NCBI RefSeq assembly: GCF_900129685.1 | Contig: NZ_FQWM01000003.1 | Coordinates: 195,745-259,744 of the forward strand | From: Cognatishimia maritima | Lineage (GTDB): Bacteria > Pseudomonadota > Alphaproteobacteria > Rhodobacterales > Rhodobacteraceae | DNA length: 64,000 bases | Direction: 5' to 3' | Shown: piece by piece, positions 16,018 through 25,276 of the stretch | Layout of the letters: each line of letters starts with the position of its first letter | How positions within the stretch are numbered: the stretch's first letter is position 1 | Notes under the pieces: generated by a model | Database searches by the model: none | What the model was told of the DNA's origin: nothing | The model's input: the letters and a program-made list of their open reading frames with translations, nothing else | Translations under genes and position numbers: made by a program

Positions 16018-17007
16018 ATGAGCGTAAATTTCGCAATCCTTGGCGCAGGTCGGATCGGGCAGGTTCATGCGCGCGCCGTGTCCTCTGTCCGTACGGCGAA
16101 CCTTGTGGCCATGGCGGAACCTATGGAAGCGGCGGCGCAGGCCATGCGCGCGCAGTTTGGCTGCGACATCCGCACCATTGATGACATCGCAGCGTCTGAC
16201 GATGTGGATGCGGTCGCGATCTGCACTCCGACTGACACCCATGCGGATCTGATCGAACAATTTGTGAAGGCCGGCAAAGCTGTCTTTTGCGAAAAGCCGG
16301 TCGATCTGGATGTGGATCGGGTGCGCCAGTGTCTGGCGACAGTCGAGGCTGAAAACGGTCAGTTGATGCTGGGGTTCCAGCGTCGGTTTGACCCGGACTT
16401 TATGGCACTGAAGGCGGCGATTGATGCCGGACAAATCGGGGATGTGGAGATGATCTCTCTGACGTCTCGCGACCCGGGCGCACCACCTTATGACTACATC
16501 ACGCGCTCTGGTGGTATCTTCCGCGATATGACCATCCATGATCTGGATGTCGCGCGCTGGCTACTTGGCGAAGAGGTTGTTTCTGTTCAGGCCTCCGCCT
16601 CGGTCCTGACCGATCCCAAAATTGGGGAACTTGGCGACTTTGACAGCGCAAATCTGATCCTGCGCACCGCCAGCGGCAAGCTGTGCACGATCGCAAACTC
16701 GCGCCGGGCGACCTATGGCTATGATCAGCGCATCGAGGTGCACGGGTCAAAAGGCGGTGTTTCAGCCAGCAACCAGCACGAAGCCAATATCGAGATCGCC
16801 AATGGTGCGGGCTACACCCGCCCGCCGCTTTTGGATTTCTTTATGACGCGCTACACCCGCGCCTACGCCAATGAGATCGAAGCCTTTGTGAATGCGGTGG
16901 AAAACGGGACAGAAATGCCCGTCACCGGCACCGATGGGCTGCGCGCCTTGGAACTGGCCGAGGCCGCCTTGAAGTCAGTGGAAACCGGGCAGGCCGTCGC
17001 GCCCTAA
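16018..17007 (+). CDS. iolG: Inositol 2-dehydrogenase
   Basis: A 329-residue NAD-dependent Gfo/Idh/MocA oxidoreductase. The Rossmann loop is GAGRIGQVHARAV at residues 8-20, the conserved lysine is in EKPVDLD, and the active-site segment is SGGIFRDMTIHDLDVARWLL with the catalytic Asp/His pair. These match alphaproteobacterial myo-inositol dehydrogenases, which oxidise myo-inositol to scyllo-inosose. GAGG precedes the ATG, 30 bases after the ATPase gene. It is the best iolG candidate among the three Gfo/Idh/MocA genes in this cluster. Confidence 0.88.
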   Translation: MSVNFAILGAGRIGQVHARAVSSVRTANLVAMAEPMEAAAQAMRAQFGCDIRTIDDIAASDDVDAVAICTPTDTHADLIEQFVKAGKAVFCEKPVDLDVDRVRQCLATVEAENGQLMLGFQRRFDPDFMALKAAIDAGQIGDVEMISLTSRDPGAPPYDYITRSGGIFRDMTIHDLDVARWLLGEEVVSVQASASVLTDPKIGELGDFDSANLILRTASGKLCTIANSRRATYGYDQRIEVHGSKGGVSASNQHEANIEIANGAGYTRPPLLDFFMTRYTRAYANEIEAFVNAVENGTEMPVTGTDGLRALELAEAALKSVETGQAVAP

Positions 17008-17010
17008 CCT

Positions 17011-17034
17011 CTGGCCACCCCTCTGGTTGGCCAG
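17011..17034 (+). terminator. Weak stem-loop after iolG
   Basis: A 7-bp stem (CTGGCCA 17011-17017, TGGCCAG 17028-17034) just after the iolG stop. It has no following T-run, so termination is uncertain. Confidence 0.35.
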
Positions 17035-17246
17035 TCCAAAGCAAATCAGCGCTGGGGCATACTTTGCCCCGGTCGCAACACACCTTAAGCGCCGCAAAAA
17101 CGCGCAATCAGTCAGTGTTAGACCATAAAACAACACTTTTTTCGCCGGAGATCAAAACCGCCAGTATTATGTTTCCCCTCTGGGCTTCAGCGATTAAAGG
17201 ACGTTAGTGATTTGGCCTCCTGCCGGAGGTTGGACGCCGAGAGGAC

Positions 17247-18266
17247 ATGATGGCAGCAACGTTAAAGGATGTAGCAGAGCGCGCGGGCGTCTCCCGTTCG
17301 GCGGTCTCCCGAACCTTTACCGATGGTGCCTCGGTCTCTGAAAAAATGCGCCGCAAAGTGGAGAAAGCAGCAAAAGAGCTGGGTTACAGCCCGAACGCGC
17401 TGGCCTCCTCATTGACCACGGGCCGCACCAAGCTGATCGGCCTTGTCTCTAACAACTTCCACAACCCGATTTTCCTTCAGGTTTTTGATCTATTTACCAA
17501 AGGCTTGCAGGATCGTGGCTTGCGACCATTGCTTGTAAACCTTTCTGACGAAACAGATGCAGAGGCTTCTGTGCGCATGCTCAGGCAGTATTCAGTCGAC
17601 GGTGCGGTTGTGGCGTCATCCACTTTGCCAGAAGGGTTCTCACGCGCTTTCAAAGATGCAGGCGTGCCGGTGGTGCACTCCTTCGGGCGGGCGACGTCAG
17701 CGCCCAAAGTGCACATTGTCAGCATCGACAACGTCGAAGCCGGGCGTCTGGTGGCGCAGACTTTGATCGCGCGCGGCTATAAACATGTCGCGTTTATGGG
17801 CGGCCCCCTAAGCGCGACCTCGACCCAGGATCGCCATGCCGGGTTTATGTCGGAACTGGCCAAACATCCCGAAGTCAAAGTGACCGCGTCCTTTGCAGAT
17901 CACTACAGTTTTGAGGCAGGCCGCTACGAAATGCTGCGCCTGTTGCAGGACGCGCCCGCCGAAGCCTATTTCTGCGGTGATGACGTCTTGTCAATTGGCG
18001 CGCTATCTGCGGTACAAGACAGCGGCCTCTCTTGCCCCGATGATATCGGCATCATTGGCCTTAACGACATGGAAATGGCAGGTTGGGAGAACATCAATCT
18101 GACCACCGTTCACCAACCCATCCGCCAGATTGTGCAGTCGTCGATTGAATTGATGGTCGCCATGCTGGACGACAAAGACCGCTACCCGGAAACGCGCATC
18201 TTTCCCTGCGCTATTGTCGAACGGGGCACATTGCGCCCCATTCAGAATTTGGTTTTCGGGCCGTAG
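17247..18266 (+). CDS. LacI-family transcriptional regulator of the inositol cluster
   Basis: A 339-residue regulator. The N-terminal LacI helix-turn-helix (TLKDVAERAGVSRSAVSRTF, residues 4-23) is followed by the hinge helix SPNALASSLTTGRT and a periplasmic-binding-protein-like sensor domain (about 62-339). The DNA-reading residues SRSAVSR fit an operator with a CG centre such as TGCAACCGGTTGCA, present at 12084 and 21467 but not upstream of this gene. It is convergent with the oxidoreductase gene at 18270, only three bases apart. The ligand is probably inositol or an inosose. Confidence 0.88.
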   Translation: MMAATLKDVAERAGVSRSAVSRTFTDGASVSEKMRRKVEKAAKELGYSPNALASSLTTGRTKLIGLVSNNFHNPIFLQVFDLFTKGLQDRGLRPLLVNLSDETDAEASVRMLRQYSVDGAVVASSTLPEGFSRAFKDAGVPVVHSFGRATSAPKVHIVSIDNVEAGRLVAQTLIARGYKHVAFMGGPLSATSTQDRHAGFMSELAKHPEVKVTASFADHYSFEAGRYEMLRLLQDAPAEAYFCGDDVLSIGALSAVQDSGLSCPDDIGIIGLNDMEMAGWENINLTTVHQPIRQIVQSSIELMVAMLDDKDRYPETRIFPCAIVERGTLRPIQNLVFGP

Positions 18267-18269
18267 CTT

Positions 18270-19403
18270 TCACCGAAAGATAGAAGGCCGCGCGTCCATC
18301 CAGACGCCCCCCTCTTTCGCAGAAGCGACCGCCGTGTGCACGGCTGCCATCGACCGCAATCCATCCGCAGCATTGGGAAGCCCGTCACGCTTTTCGCCCC
18401 GAATGGCATCCGCGAGATCGCAATAGATGTTCGCGACCGCCAATGGGAAACCTTCTGGGTGGGCAATCGCCACGCGGCTTAGGCGCTGCGCATCTTCGTG
18501 CAAACCGCCTTCGCCTTTTTCAATGATCTGGGTGCGCCCACCGACCGGCGTGTAAATCAGTTGGTTCGGTTGCTCTGCATGCCATCTCAGGCCGCCGGTT
18601 TCGCCAAACACCTGAATTTCAAATCCATGCTGGCGGCCGATGGCGACAGAAGATGTCCAAAGACGTCCAATCGTACCGCCCTGCATGCGGAAATTGACCA
18701 TCGCGTCATCTTCCAACTCGCGGCTTGAGATCGCCGAGGCGAAGTCAGCAGAGAGTGACTCCACCTCATCATCACAAATGAAACTCGCCATATGCATCGC
18801 GTGGATGCCGCAATCTGCAAATTGCCCCGACACGCCCGCCATCGCCGGATCATAGCGCCAGCGCACGCGCGGATTATCCGCATCGGTCGCGTCACCGTGG
18901 TGGCCGTGGCTGAAGTTCGTGACCACAACGCGCACCTTGCCAATCTCTCCATTCCGCACCATCGCGCGGGCCTGACGCACCATCGGATAGGCGGAATAGC
19001 AGTAGTTGACGGCGCAGATTTTGCCGGTCTTTTCTGCGATTTCAACAATCTCTTCGCCCTCTTCGACAGTCATTGTCATGGGCTTTTCACAAAGCACGTT
19101 AAACCCGGCTTCCAAGAACGCCTTCGTGATCTCAAAATGCGTGGAGTTCGGGGTCGCCACTGTGACCAGATCAATCCGGTCTTCACGGTCCTTTTCACCT
19201 GCCAGCATCTCTTGCCAATCGCCATAGGCGCGATCCACGGCCACGCCCAAGCGCTGCGCATATTCGCGACCGATGTCTGGCCGGTGATCAAGCGCGCCGG
19301 CTGCCATTTCAAAACGGCCATCTGCCAAAGCGCCCATACGGTGTGCCGGGCCGATCTGGCTGCCTTCGCCACCGCCAATCATGCCCCATTTCAATTTTGC
19401 CAT
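18270..19403 (-). CDS. Gfo/Idh/MocA-family oxidoreductase
   Basis: A 377-residue NAD(P)-dependent dehydrogenase. The N-terminal loop is IGGGEGSQIGPAHRMGA, longer than the classical GxGxxG, as in scyllo-inositol dehydrogenase-like and IolW/IolX-like subfamilies. The lysine motif is LCEKPMTM and the active-site region GQFADCGIHAMHMASF. It is the third gene of the minus-strand operon after iolE, 12 bases away. It probably oxidises or reduces another cyclitol or its keto form, for example scyllo- or chiro-inositol. Specificity cannot be read from sequence. Confidence 0.82.
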   Translation of the reverse strand: MAKLKWGMIGGGEGSQIGPAHRMGALADGRFEMAAGALDHRPDIGREYAQRLGVAVDRAYGDWQEMLAGEKDREDRIDLVTVATPNSTHFEITKAFLEAGFNVLCEKPMTMTVEEGEEIVEIAEKTGKICAVNYCYSAYPMVRQARAMVRNGEIGKVRVVVTNFSHGHHGDATDADNPRVRWRYDPAMAGVSGQFADCGIHAMHMASFICDDEVESLSADFASAISSRELEDDAMVNFRMQGGTIGRLWTSSVAIGRQHGFEIQVFGETGGLRWHAEQPNQLIYTPVGGRTQIIEKGEGGLHEDAQRLSRVAIAHPEGFPLAVANIYCDLADAIRGEKRDGLPNAADGLRSMAAVHTAVASAKEGGVWMDARPSIFR

Positions 19404-19415
19404 ATCGAAGCTTCC

Positions 19416-20309
19416 TCAGTTAAAGCCAATGGATTCAAGATATTCGCGGTTCTTGCGCGCATCGCCCAGAGTGTCCGGGTCCAAAAGCGGATCGCAGTCC
19501 TGCTCGACGGTACACCAACCCTCAAAGCCCGCGTCCAGCAGCACCTGACGCACCGCCGGAAAGTCGACATCGCCCTCGCCGAGATTACAAAAGATGCCAT
19601 CGCCGCAGGCTTCATAGAAGTCTGTGCGGTTCTCGATCACCTTGGCCTTCACCTTCGGATCAATATCCTTGAAGTGCATGTAGGAAATGCGCTCCACATG
19701 GCGTTTCATAAACGCAACCGGGTCAAAGCCCGCGTAAGAATGGTGGCCAGTGTCAAAGCAGATCTTCAGGATCTTCTCGTCAACCTCATTCAGCAGCCGT
19801 TCAAGCTCTGGCTCAAAGTCAACAAAACCCGCCGCATGGGCATGAATGCCCACCGTCAGGCCATACTCTTCGGTGCCAATACGTGCGGCCTCGGCAATAC
19901 GGTTCCGGAAAGCGGCCCATTCTGCCTTGTCCATCTGTTCAGCTTCCGAAGCCCGACCCGCCGTTGGCGCGCGACGCGGAGAGATCGAGTCGATCAGCAC
20001 CATATGCTTCGCGCCATGGGCTTTCAGGGCTGCACCCGTGCGATGCGTACCGTCGAGCACATCGTCCCACGCGTCCGCATCATGGAACGGGCGGAAGACA
20101 ACACCGCCGATCAGTTGCAGATCAAATTCCTCTAACGCCGGAGCCAATACTGCCGGGTCTTCGGGCATAAAGCCAACAGGGCCCAATTCGATGCCTTTAT
20201 ACCCCGCCGCCGCACATTGGCGCAGCACTTCGCGCCAAGTCGGGTTGCGTGGGTCATTTGCAAATTCCACACCCCAAGAACAGGGGGCGTTGCCAATTCT
20301 GATGGTCAT
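19416..20309 (-). CDS. iolE: Inosose (2-keto-myo-inositol) dehydratase
   Basis: A 297-residue TIM-barrel enzyme that dehydrates scyllo-inosose to 3D-trihydroxycyclohexane-1,2-dione. IolE landmarks are NAPCSWGVEF at residues 7-16, HAHAAGFVDFEPELERLL, CFDTGHHSYAG, YMHFKDI and the late glutamate in CTVEQD; the glutamate/aspartate/histidine set matches the metal site of the family. It sits between two Gfo/Idh/MocA genes on the same strand, with short spacings of 12 and 18 bases. Confidence 0.9.
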   Translation of the reverse strand: MTIRIGNAPCSWGVEFANDPRNPTWREVLRQCAAAGYKGIELGPVGFMPEDPAVLAPALEEFDLQLIGGVVFRPFHDADAWDDVLDGTHRTGAALKAHGAKHMVLIDSISPRRAPTAGRASEAEQMDKAEWAAFRNRIAEAARIGTEEYGLTVGIHAHAAGFVDFEPELERLLNEVDEKILKICFDTGHHSYAGFDPVAFMKRHVERISYMHFKDIDPKVKAKVIENRTDFYEACGDGIFCNLGEGDVDFPAVRQVLLDAGFEGWCTVEQDCDPLLDPDTLGDARKNREYLESIGFN

Positions 20310-20327
20310 CTTATTCCTTTCCGATGC

Positions 20328-21431
20328 TCAGAATGCGTTGACGTCTTGCCAGGACTTGCTGTCCGAACTGGCAAGCGCCGCAGCGACAATACGGTTCACG
20401 TCGTGGCCGTCTTTGAAGGTCGGCCATTTGTTCTGTTTGTTGGCGATGGCTTCTAGGAAATCCTTCGCCTCGATGATGATCTGATCCTGATAGCCGGTGC
20501 CGTGACCCGGGCCGAGGCAGAAGGGCTTGTAGTCGGGATGCGCCGGACCTGTCAGGATTTTGCGGAAACCGCGTGTGGCTTCGGGTTCGTCCATGGAATA
20601 AAGCCAGATCGCATTCTGATCTTCCTGATCAAAACGGATCGCGCCTTTGGTGCCCGTGATCTCATAGGCGTAGCCCATTTTGCGCCCGGTCGCGACACGG
20701 CTGAAATACATGTGCCCCATGACACCGTTTGCAAAACGGCACATCATTTGGGCGTGGTCATCATTGGTGACCGCGCCACCCGGACGCGTTTTGTGCACGG
20801 TTTCCACATCGGCCATGACCTGATCAATCGGTCCAATCAGGGCAAGCGCAGCATTGATCATATGCGGGGCCAGATCGCCCATGGTCCCATTGGCCATGCC
20901 AGTGGTGCGCCAAGTCGCAGGCGCCTCTGGATCAGCATAGAAATCTTCAGTGTGTTCTCCCCGGAACCAAGTCACATCGCCAATCACCCCATCGGCAATC
21001 AACTTGCGGGCAAACTGGCTAGCCGGGGTGCGGATATAGTTGAACCCCGTCATATTCACGACGCCCGCCCTTTCGGCGGCAGCGACCATTGCGGCGCTTT
21101 CGGTTATCGACGCCCCAAGCGGCTTTTCGCACAAGACAGGTTTGCCCAAGGTCAGCGCTGCTTCAGCGATCTCCTTATGGGTTTCCTGCGGCGTGGCAAT
21201 GACAATGGCTTGCACTTTGGGGTCATTGACCAAGGCCCGCCAATCGGCAGTGGCGCGCGCAAACCCATAGGCCTTGCGGTAACGTTCCGCGCTTTCAGGC
21301 GTGGACGCGCAGATCATTTCTAACCTCGGGCGCAGTGTGGTGTTGAACACCGCACCGACCGCGGCCATCGCGACAGAATGCGCTTTGCCCATATAGCCGC
21401 CACCAAGGATGCCGATACCAATCGCTGTCAC
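20328..21431 (-). CDS. Gfo/Idh/MocA-family oxidoreductase, inositol-cluster operon leader
   Basis: A 367-residue NAD-dependent dehydrogenase: Rossmann loop GILGGGYMGKAHS at about residues 7-19, LCEKPLGASI with the conserved lysine, and a C-terminal domain with GTMGDLAPHMINAAL. I assign a GTG start at 21431, preceded by GGGGAGGGG. An ATG further upstream (21569) would place the coding region across the 18-bp operator and into iolD, so it was rejected. First gene of the iolE operon, controlled from the 21465-21482 palindrome. The substrate is probably a cyclitol or inosose. Confidence 0.83.
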   Translation of the reverse strand: MTAIGIGILGGGYMGKAHSVAMAAVGAVFNTTLRPRLEMICASTPESAERYRKAYGFARATADWRALVNDPKVQAIVIATPQETHKEIAEAALTLGKPVLCEKPLGASITESAAMVAAAERAGVVNMTGFNYIRTPASQFARKLIADGVIGDVTWFRGEHTEDFYADPEAPATWRTTGMANGTMGDLAPHMINAALALIGPIDQVMADVETVHKTRPGGAVTNDDHAQMMCRFANGVMGHMYFSRVATGRKMGYAYEITGTKGAIRFDQEDQNAIWLYSMDEPEATRGFRKILTGPAHPDYKPFCLGPGHGTGYQDQIIIEAKDFLEAIANKQNKWPTFKDGHDVNRIVAAALASSDSKSWQDVNAF

Positions 21432-21464
21432 AAGGCCCCTCCCCTGATCAAATTCTAAAACCAG

Positions 21465-21482
21465 TTTGCAACCGGTTGCAAA
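21465..21482. promoter_or_regulatory. LacI-type operator between divergent inositol operons
   Basis: TTTGCAACCGGTTGCAAA is a perfect 18-bp palindrome, unlikely by chance in a window of this size. It lies 34 bp before the GTG start of the minus-strand oxidoreductase gene and 75 bp before iolD, so one bound repressor could block both promoters. It shares its 14-bp core with 12084-12097. Confidence 0.82.
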
Positions 21483-21556
21483 AACTGTATCGTGGGATTC
21501 GAAAACTCGCAATCCCCATTCGGCAGAATGCCCAAAGACGAAGAAAGTCGCCCGAT

Positions 21557-23425
21557 ATGACGACAGCAACTGACACCATCCAGTTGACCACGGCTCAGGC
21601 CATTATTCGCTGGCTCTCGAACCAATTCATTGAAATCGACGGGCAGGAAATGCGCGTGTGCGGCGGTGGGTTTGGAATCTTTGGCCACGGCAATGTGACC
21701 TGCCTTGGGGAAGCGCTTTATAACCATCGTGAGGAACTGCCGCTTTACCGTGGTCAGAACGAACAGGGCATGGGATTTGCGGCGGCTGGCTATGCCAAAC
21801 AATGGCTGCGTCAGCGTTTTATGTTCTGCACGGCCTCTGCCGGTCCGGGGACATCTAACCTGATCACCGCAGCGGCACTGGCCCATGCGAACCGCCTGCC
21901 CATGTTGCTTTTGTGTGGCGATGCTTTCCTGACCCGCCTGCCCGACCCTGTGTTGCAGCAGATGGAAAATTTCAACGACCCGACCTTTGGCGTAAACGAC
22001 GCCTTCAAACCAGTTGTGCGTTATTGGGACCGCATCACGCACCCGGCGCAGATCATTCAATCTTTGCCAGCGGCTTTGGCGACATTGCTTGATCCAGCAG
22101 ATTGCGGCCCGGCCTTTCTGGGTCTGCCACAAGACGTTCAGGGCTGGACCTATGATTTCCCGGCTGTGTTCTTTGAAAAGAAAGTGCACCGCATTCGCCG
22201 CATTTCGCCGGATGAGGCAGAGATCGCCGATGCCATCGCGGCGCTGTCCAAAGCCGAGCGCCCGATGATCATCGCAGGCGGCGGCGTGCAATATTCTCGC
22301 GCGGTGGAAGAATTGACCGCCTTTGCTGAGAAACACCAAATTCCTGTGGTCGAAACCATCGCGGGCCGCGCCAATATGGTCGCGACCCATGATCTGAACA
22401 TCGGCCCGATTGGTGTGACAGGGTCTGACAGTGCAAACAACACAGCCGAAAAAGCTGACGTAATTGTTGCCGTTGGCACCCGGTTGCAAGATTTCACCAC
22501 CGGATCCTGGACAGCCTTTGCCCAGGACGCACAGCTGATTTCTATCAACGCTGCGCGCCATGATGCGGGCAAACACCGTTCCCTCCCGGTGGTAGGCGAC
22601 GCAAAACTCAGCCTGAAAGCGCTGGATAAGGCGCTGGACTATATGGCCCCGCAAAGCTGGACGGATTTCGCCAAGGCCGAGCGCGTGAGATGGGATGCCT
22701 ATGTGGCGGAGAATGTCGCCCATGGGAACCGCCCGAACTCCTATGCTCAAGCGATTGGCGTTGTGAACGAACTGTGCGATCCGCGCGACCGCGTTGTCGC
22801 CGCAGCGGGGGGCCTGCCTGCCGAAGTCACCGCCAACTGGCGCACTTTGGATATCGGGACGGTGGATGTGGAATTTGGCTTCTCCTGCATGGGCTACGAG
22901 ATCTCCGGCGCTTGGGGCGCACGTATTGCCCAAGCCGAACGGGAACCGGATCAAGACACCATCGTCTTTATTGGCGACGGGTCTTACATGATGATGAATT
23001 CGGACCTCTATTCATCCGTTCTAAGCCGAAAGAAGCTGATTGTTCTAGTGCTGGATAACGGCGGGTTTGCGGTCATCAACAAGCTGCAGAACAACACCGG
23101 CAACGAAAGTTTCAACAACCTCTTGGCGGATTGTCCGACAATTCCAGAAGCGTTCGGTGTGGATTTTGAAGCCCACGCGGCCTCGCAAGGCGCAATCGCT
23201 GAAACAGTGTCTAATCCTGCGGAACTCGGCGAAGCGTTCAAACGCGCCAAAGCCAGCGACCGCAGCCATGTGATTGTTATGAAAGTCGACCCCTATGAGG
23301 GCTGGACCACCGAAGGCCACACATGGTGGGAAGTCGGCACGCCGCATATCACCGACAGCGAGCGCGTGCGCGAGGCGCATCTCGATTGGGAATCCTCCCG
23401 CAGCAAGCAGCGGAAGGGCGTCTGA
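21557..23425 (+). CDS. iolD: 3D-(3,5/4)-trihydroxycyclohexane-1,2-dione hydrolase
   Basis: A 622-residue thiamine-diphosphate enzyme that opens the inositol ring to 5-deoxyglucuronate. The PYR domain has YRGQNEQGMGFAAAGYAK with the catalytic glutamate; the ThDP/Mg motif is GDGSYMMMNSDLY with the following LVLDNGGFAVINKLQ, both typical of IolD. ATG at 21557 places the protein after the operator; a frame extension to 21476 lacks a ribosome site and overlaps the operator. The ribosome site GAAGAAAG is weak. It opens an operon with iolC, iolB and an aldolase gene. Confidence 0.93.
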   Translation: MTTATDTIQLTTAQAIIRWLSNQFIEIDGQEMRVCGGGFGIFGHGNVTCLGEALYNHREELPLYRGQNEQGMGFAAAGYAKQWLRQRFMFCTASAGPGTSNLITAAALAHANRLPMLLLCGDAFLTRLPDPVLQQMENFNDPTFGVNDAFKPVVRYWDRITHPAQIIQSLPAALATLLDPADCGPAFLGLPQDVQGWTYDFPAVFFEKKVHRIRRISPDEAEIADAIAALSKAERPMIIAGGGVQYSRAVEELTAFAEKHQIPVVETIAGRANMVATHDLNIGPIGVTGSDSANNTAEKADVIVAVGTRLQDFTTGSWTAFAQDAQLISINAARHDAGKHRSLPVVGDAKLSLKALDKALDYMAPQSWTDFAKAERVRWDAYVAENVAHGNRPNSYAQAIGVVNELCDPRDRVVAAAGGLPAEVTANWRTLDIGTVDVEFGFSCMGYEISGAWGARIAQAEREPDQDTIVFIGDGSYMMMNSDLYSSVLSRKKLIVLVLDNGGFAVINKLQNNTGNESFNNLLADCPTIPEAFGVDFEAHAASQGAIAETVSNPAELGEAFKRAKASDRSHVIVMKVDPYEGWTTEGHTWWEVGTPHITDSERVREAHLDWESSRSKQRKGV

Positions 23426-24406
23426 ATGAGCGACCTGATCAACGCCATCAAGACCCGTAAGTTTGTGGTCTTTGGCCGGGCCGGTATGGATATGTTTGCC
23501 GACCCAGTGGGCACGAAATCGGAACACGCCGAGGTGTTTCGTGCCGATTTGGGTGGCTCCTCCGCAAATATCTGTGCCGGTCTGGTCAAATTGGGCTGCG
23601 AGGCGGCTTTGGTGACCTCTGTGTCTGATGACGCTGTGGGCCGATTTGCGACCAACCGGCTAAAGCATTACGGCGTCGACACCACCTATGTGCGGCCCGA
23701 AGGCGGCGAGGCGCGGACCTCATTGGCGATTTACGAAAGCTGCATCGAAGACTTTCAAAATGTGATTTATCGCAATGGAGCAGCAGATTTCCAAGTAACC
23801 GAAGAAGACGTTGATCGCGTTGACTATTCGCGCTTCTCAGCCTTGATCACGGCGGGAACCGTCTTTGCGGGACAGCCTTCTCGTGAGGCGACCTTCAAAG
23901 CCTTTGAAAACGCCAAGGCGGCGGGCCTGCCGGTGATTTTTGACATCGACTACCGCCCCTATTCCTGGCCTTCCCCTCAAGTGGCCGCAGATGTTTTGAC
24001 CCGCGCCGGGGAAGCCAGCGACATGATCGTCGGCAATGACGAAGAATTTGGTTTTATGGCAGGTGGCATCGACAAGGGCCTCGCCATGGCCAAGGAGCTG
24101 TCCCAAGACGGGCGATTCATTATCTACAAAATGGGCCATGAAGGCGCGGTCACCTTCTTTGAAGGTCAAGAAATCCGCACCGGCATTTATCCAGTGACTG
24201 CCGTCAAACCCAATGGCGCGGGAGACAGTTTCATGGCGGGCCTCCTCGCCGGGATCGCAGAAGGGCGTGACCTGAAGGAGGCCATCCTGCGCGGCTCTGC
24301 TTGTGCTTCTATCGTGGTCAGCCAGCCCGGCTGCGCCCCTGCGATGCCAACCCCTCAGCAACTTCAAGATTTTCTGGCCGCCCATGACGGCCCTACTGAC
24401 GCATAA
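23426..24406 (+). CDS. iolC: 5-dehydro-2-deoxygluconokinase
   Basis: A 326-residue PfkB/ribokinase-family kinase that phosphorylates 2-deoxy-5-keto-gluconate. The first signature includes DLGGSSANICAGLVKLG; the second is PNGAGDSFMAGLLAG, with the catalytic aspartate in GAGD. The ATG begins directly after the iolD stop codon, so translation is coupled. Sequence and order iolD-iolC-iolB leave little doubt. Confidence 0.9.
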   Translation: MSDLINAIKTRKFVVFGRAGMDMFADPVGTKSEHAEVFRADLGGSSANICAGLVKLGCEAALVTSVSDDAVGRFATNRLKHYGVDTTYVRPEGGEARTSLAIYESCIEDFQNVIYRNGAADFQVTEEDVDRVDYSRFSALITAGTVFAGQPSREATFKAFENAKAAGLPVIFDIDYRPYSWPSPQVAADVLTRAGEASDMIVGNDEEFGFMAGGIDKGLAMAKELSQDGRFIIYKMGHEGAVTFFEGQEIRTGIYPVTAVKPNGAGDSFMAGLLAGIAEGRDLKEAILRGSACASIVVSQPGCAPAMPTPQQLQDFLAAHDGPTDA

Positions 24407-24418
24407 AGGACCAGCGAC

Positions 24419-25276
24419 ATGCATATCGCGCCACATGACAACCAGAACAAACCTATTGTCGACGCCGAGGACGCGCTGGTTCCCTTGAATTATTTCAACA
24501 TCGTGAAGCTAAAGAAGGGTGAGTCATTTGACTATGCTGTGCCGGGCTATGAGACCTGCATCGTGCCAGCGACCGGCACGGTGGACGTCGAAGTCGAAGG
24601 CGCAAGGTATCCGGCGCTCGGCAATCGTGTCGAAGACGTTTGGGGCGGCGAACCCGAAGGCGTTTACGTGCCGGTTGGTGCCAAAACCCGCTTTACCTGC
24701 GTAAGCGAGGAGACCGAGGTTTTCATCGCCGGTGCAAAATACGACAAGGTGCTAGAGCCGTTTGACGTGCGCGAGGCAGAGATTGATCTCGTGCAATATG
24801 GCTCTGACGACACAAAAACACACCGTAAAATCAAACACATCCTTGGCACGAAATACCACGACAAGGTGGGCCGCCTGCTGGTGAGTGAACTCTTTACCGT
24901 GGGCGAAGGCGGCTGGTCAGGCTTCCCAAGTCACAAGCACGACACGGACCGGTGGGACGAGAATGGCGAGATGATCGAAAGCCGCCATGACGAGACCTAT
25001 AATTTCCGTTTCAAACCCAACTATGGCTCTGGCATGCAGATGTTGCAGCGGGCGGATAATGAACCGGGCGATGCCTATCACATCATGGATGGATCGACGA
25101 TTTGCATCGACAAGGGCTATCACCCCTGCGCCGTGCTGCCCGGTTACCAAATGTATTACTTCACCATTCTGGGCGGGTTAAGCCAGCGCAGCCTGAAGCA
25201 ATATTTCCAACCTACCCATGCCGCGCAGTTGCATACGATCCCGGGCATCATGGACATGGTGGCAAAGTTTAAATGA
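24419..25276 (+). CDS. iolB: 5-deoxy-glucuronate isomerase
   Basis: A 285-residue bicupin-fold isomerase that converts 5-deoxyglucuronate to 2-deoxy-5-keto-gluconate. The metal site is in FPSHKHDTDRW with the later glutamate of ETYNFRF and the histidine of KGYHPCAVLPGYQMYYF, all diagnostic of IolB. AAAGGACC precedes the ATG and lies 12 bases after iolC. Its stop overlaps the next start as ATGA. Confidence 0.92.
   Translation: MHIAPHDNQNKPIVDAEDALVPLNYFNIVKLKKGESFDYAVPGYETCIVPATGTVDVEVEGARYPALGNRVEDVWGGEPEGVYVPVGAKTRFTCVSEETEVFIAGAKYDKVLEPFDVREAEIDLVQYGSDDTKTHRKIKHILGTKYHDKVGRLLVSELFTVGEGGWSGFPSHKHDTDRWDENGEMIESRHDETYNFRFKPNYGSGMQMLQRADNEPGDAYHIMDGSTICIDKGYHPCAVLPGYQMYYFTILGGLSQRSLKQYFQPTHAAQLHTIPGIMDMVAKFK

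Noticed and set aside
18792..20135. Long open frame on the plus strand (about 447 codons)
   Set aside because: It lies antisense to iolE and a Gfo/Idh/MocA gene with clear family motifs; its translation has no recognisable domain and is rich in shadow-frame residues.
21455..22954. Long open frame on the minus strand (about 499 codons)
   Set aside because: Antisense to iolD, whose thiamine-diphosphate motifs are unmistakable; a by-product of GC-rich codon use.
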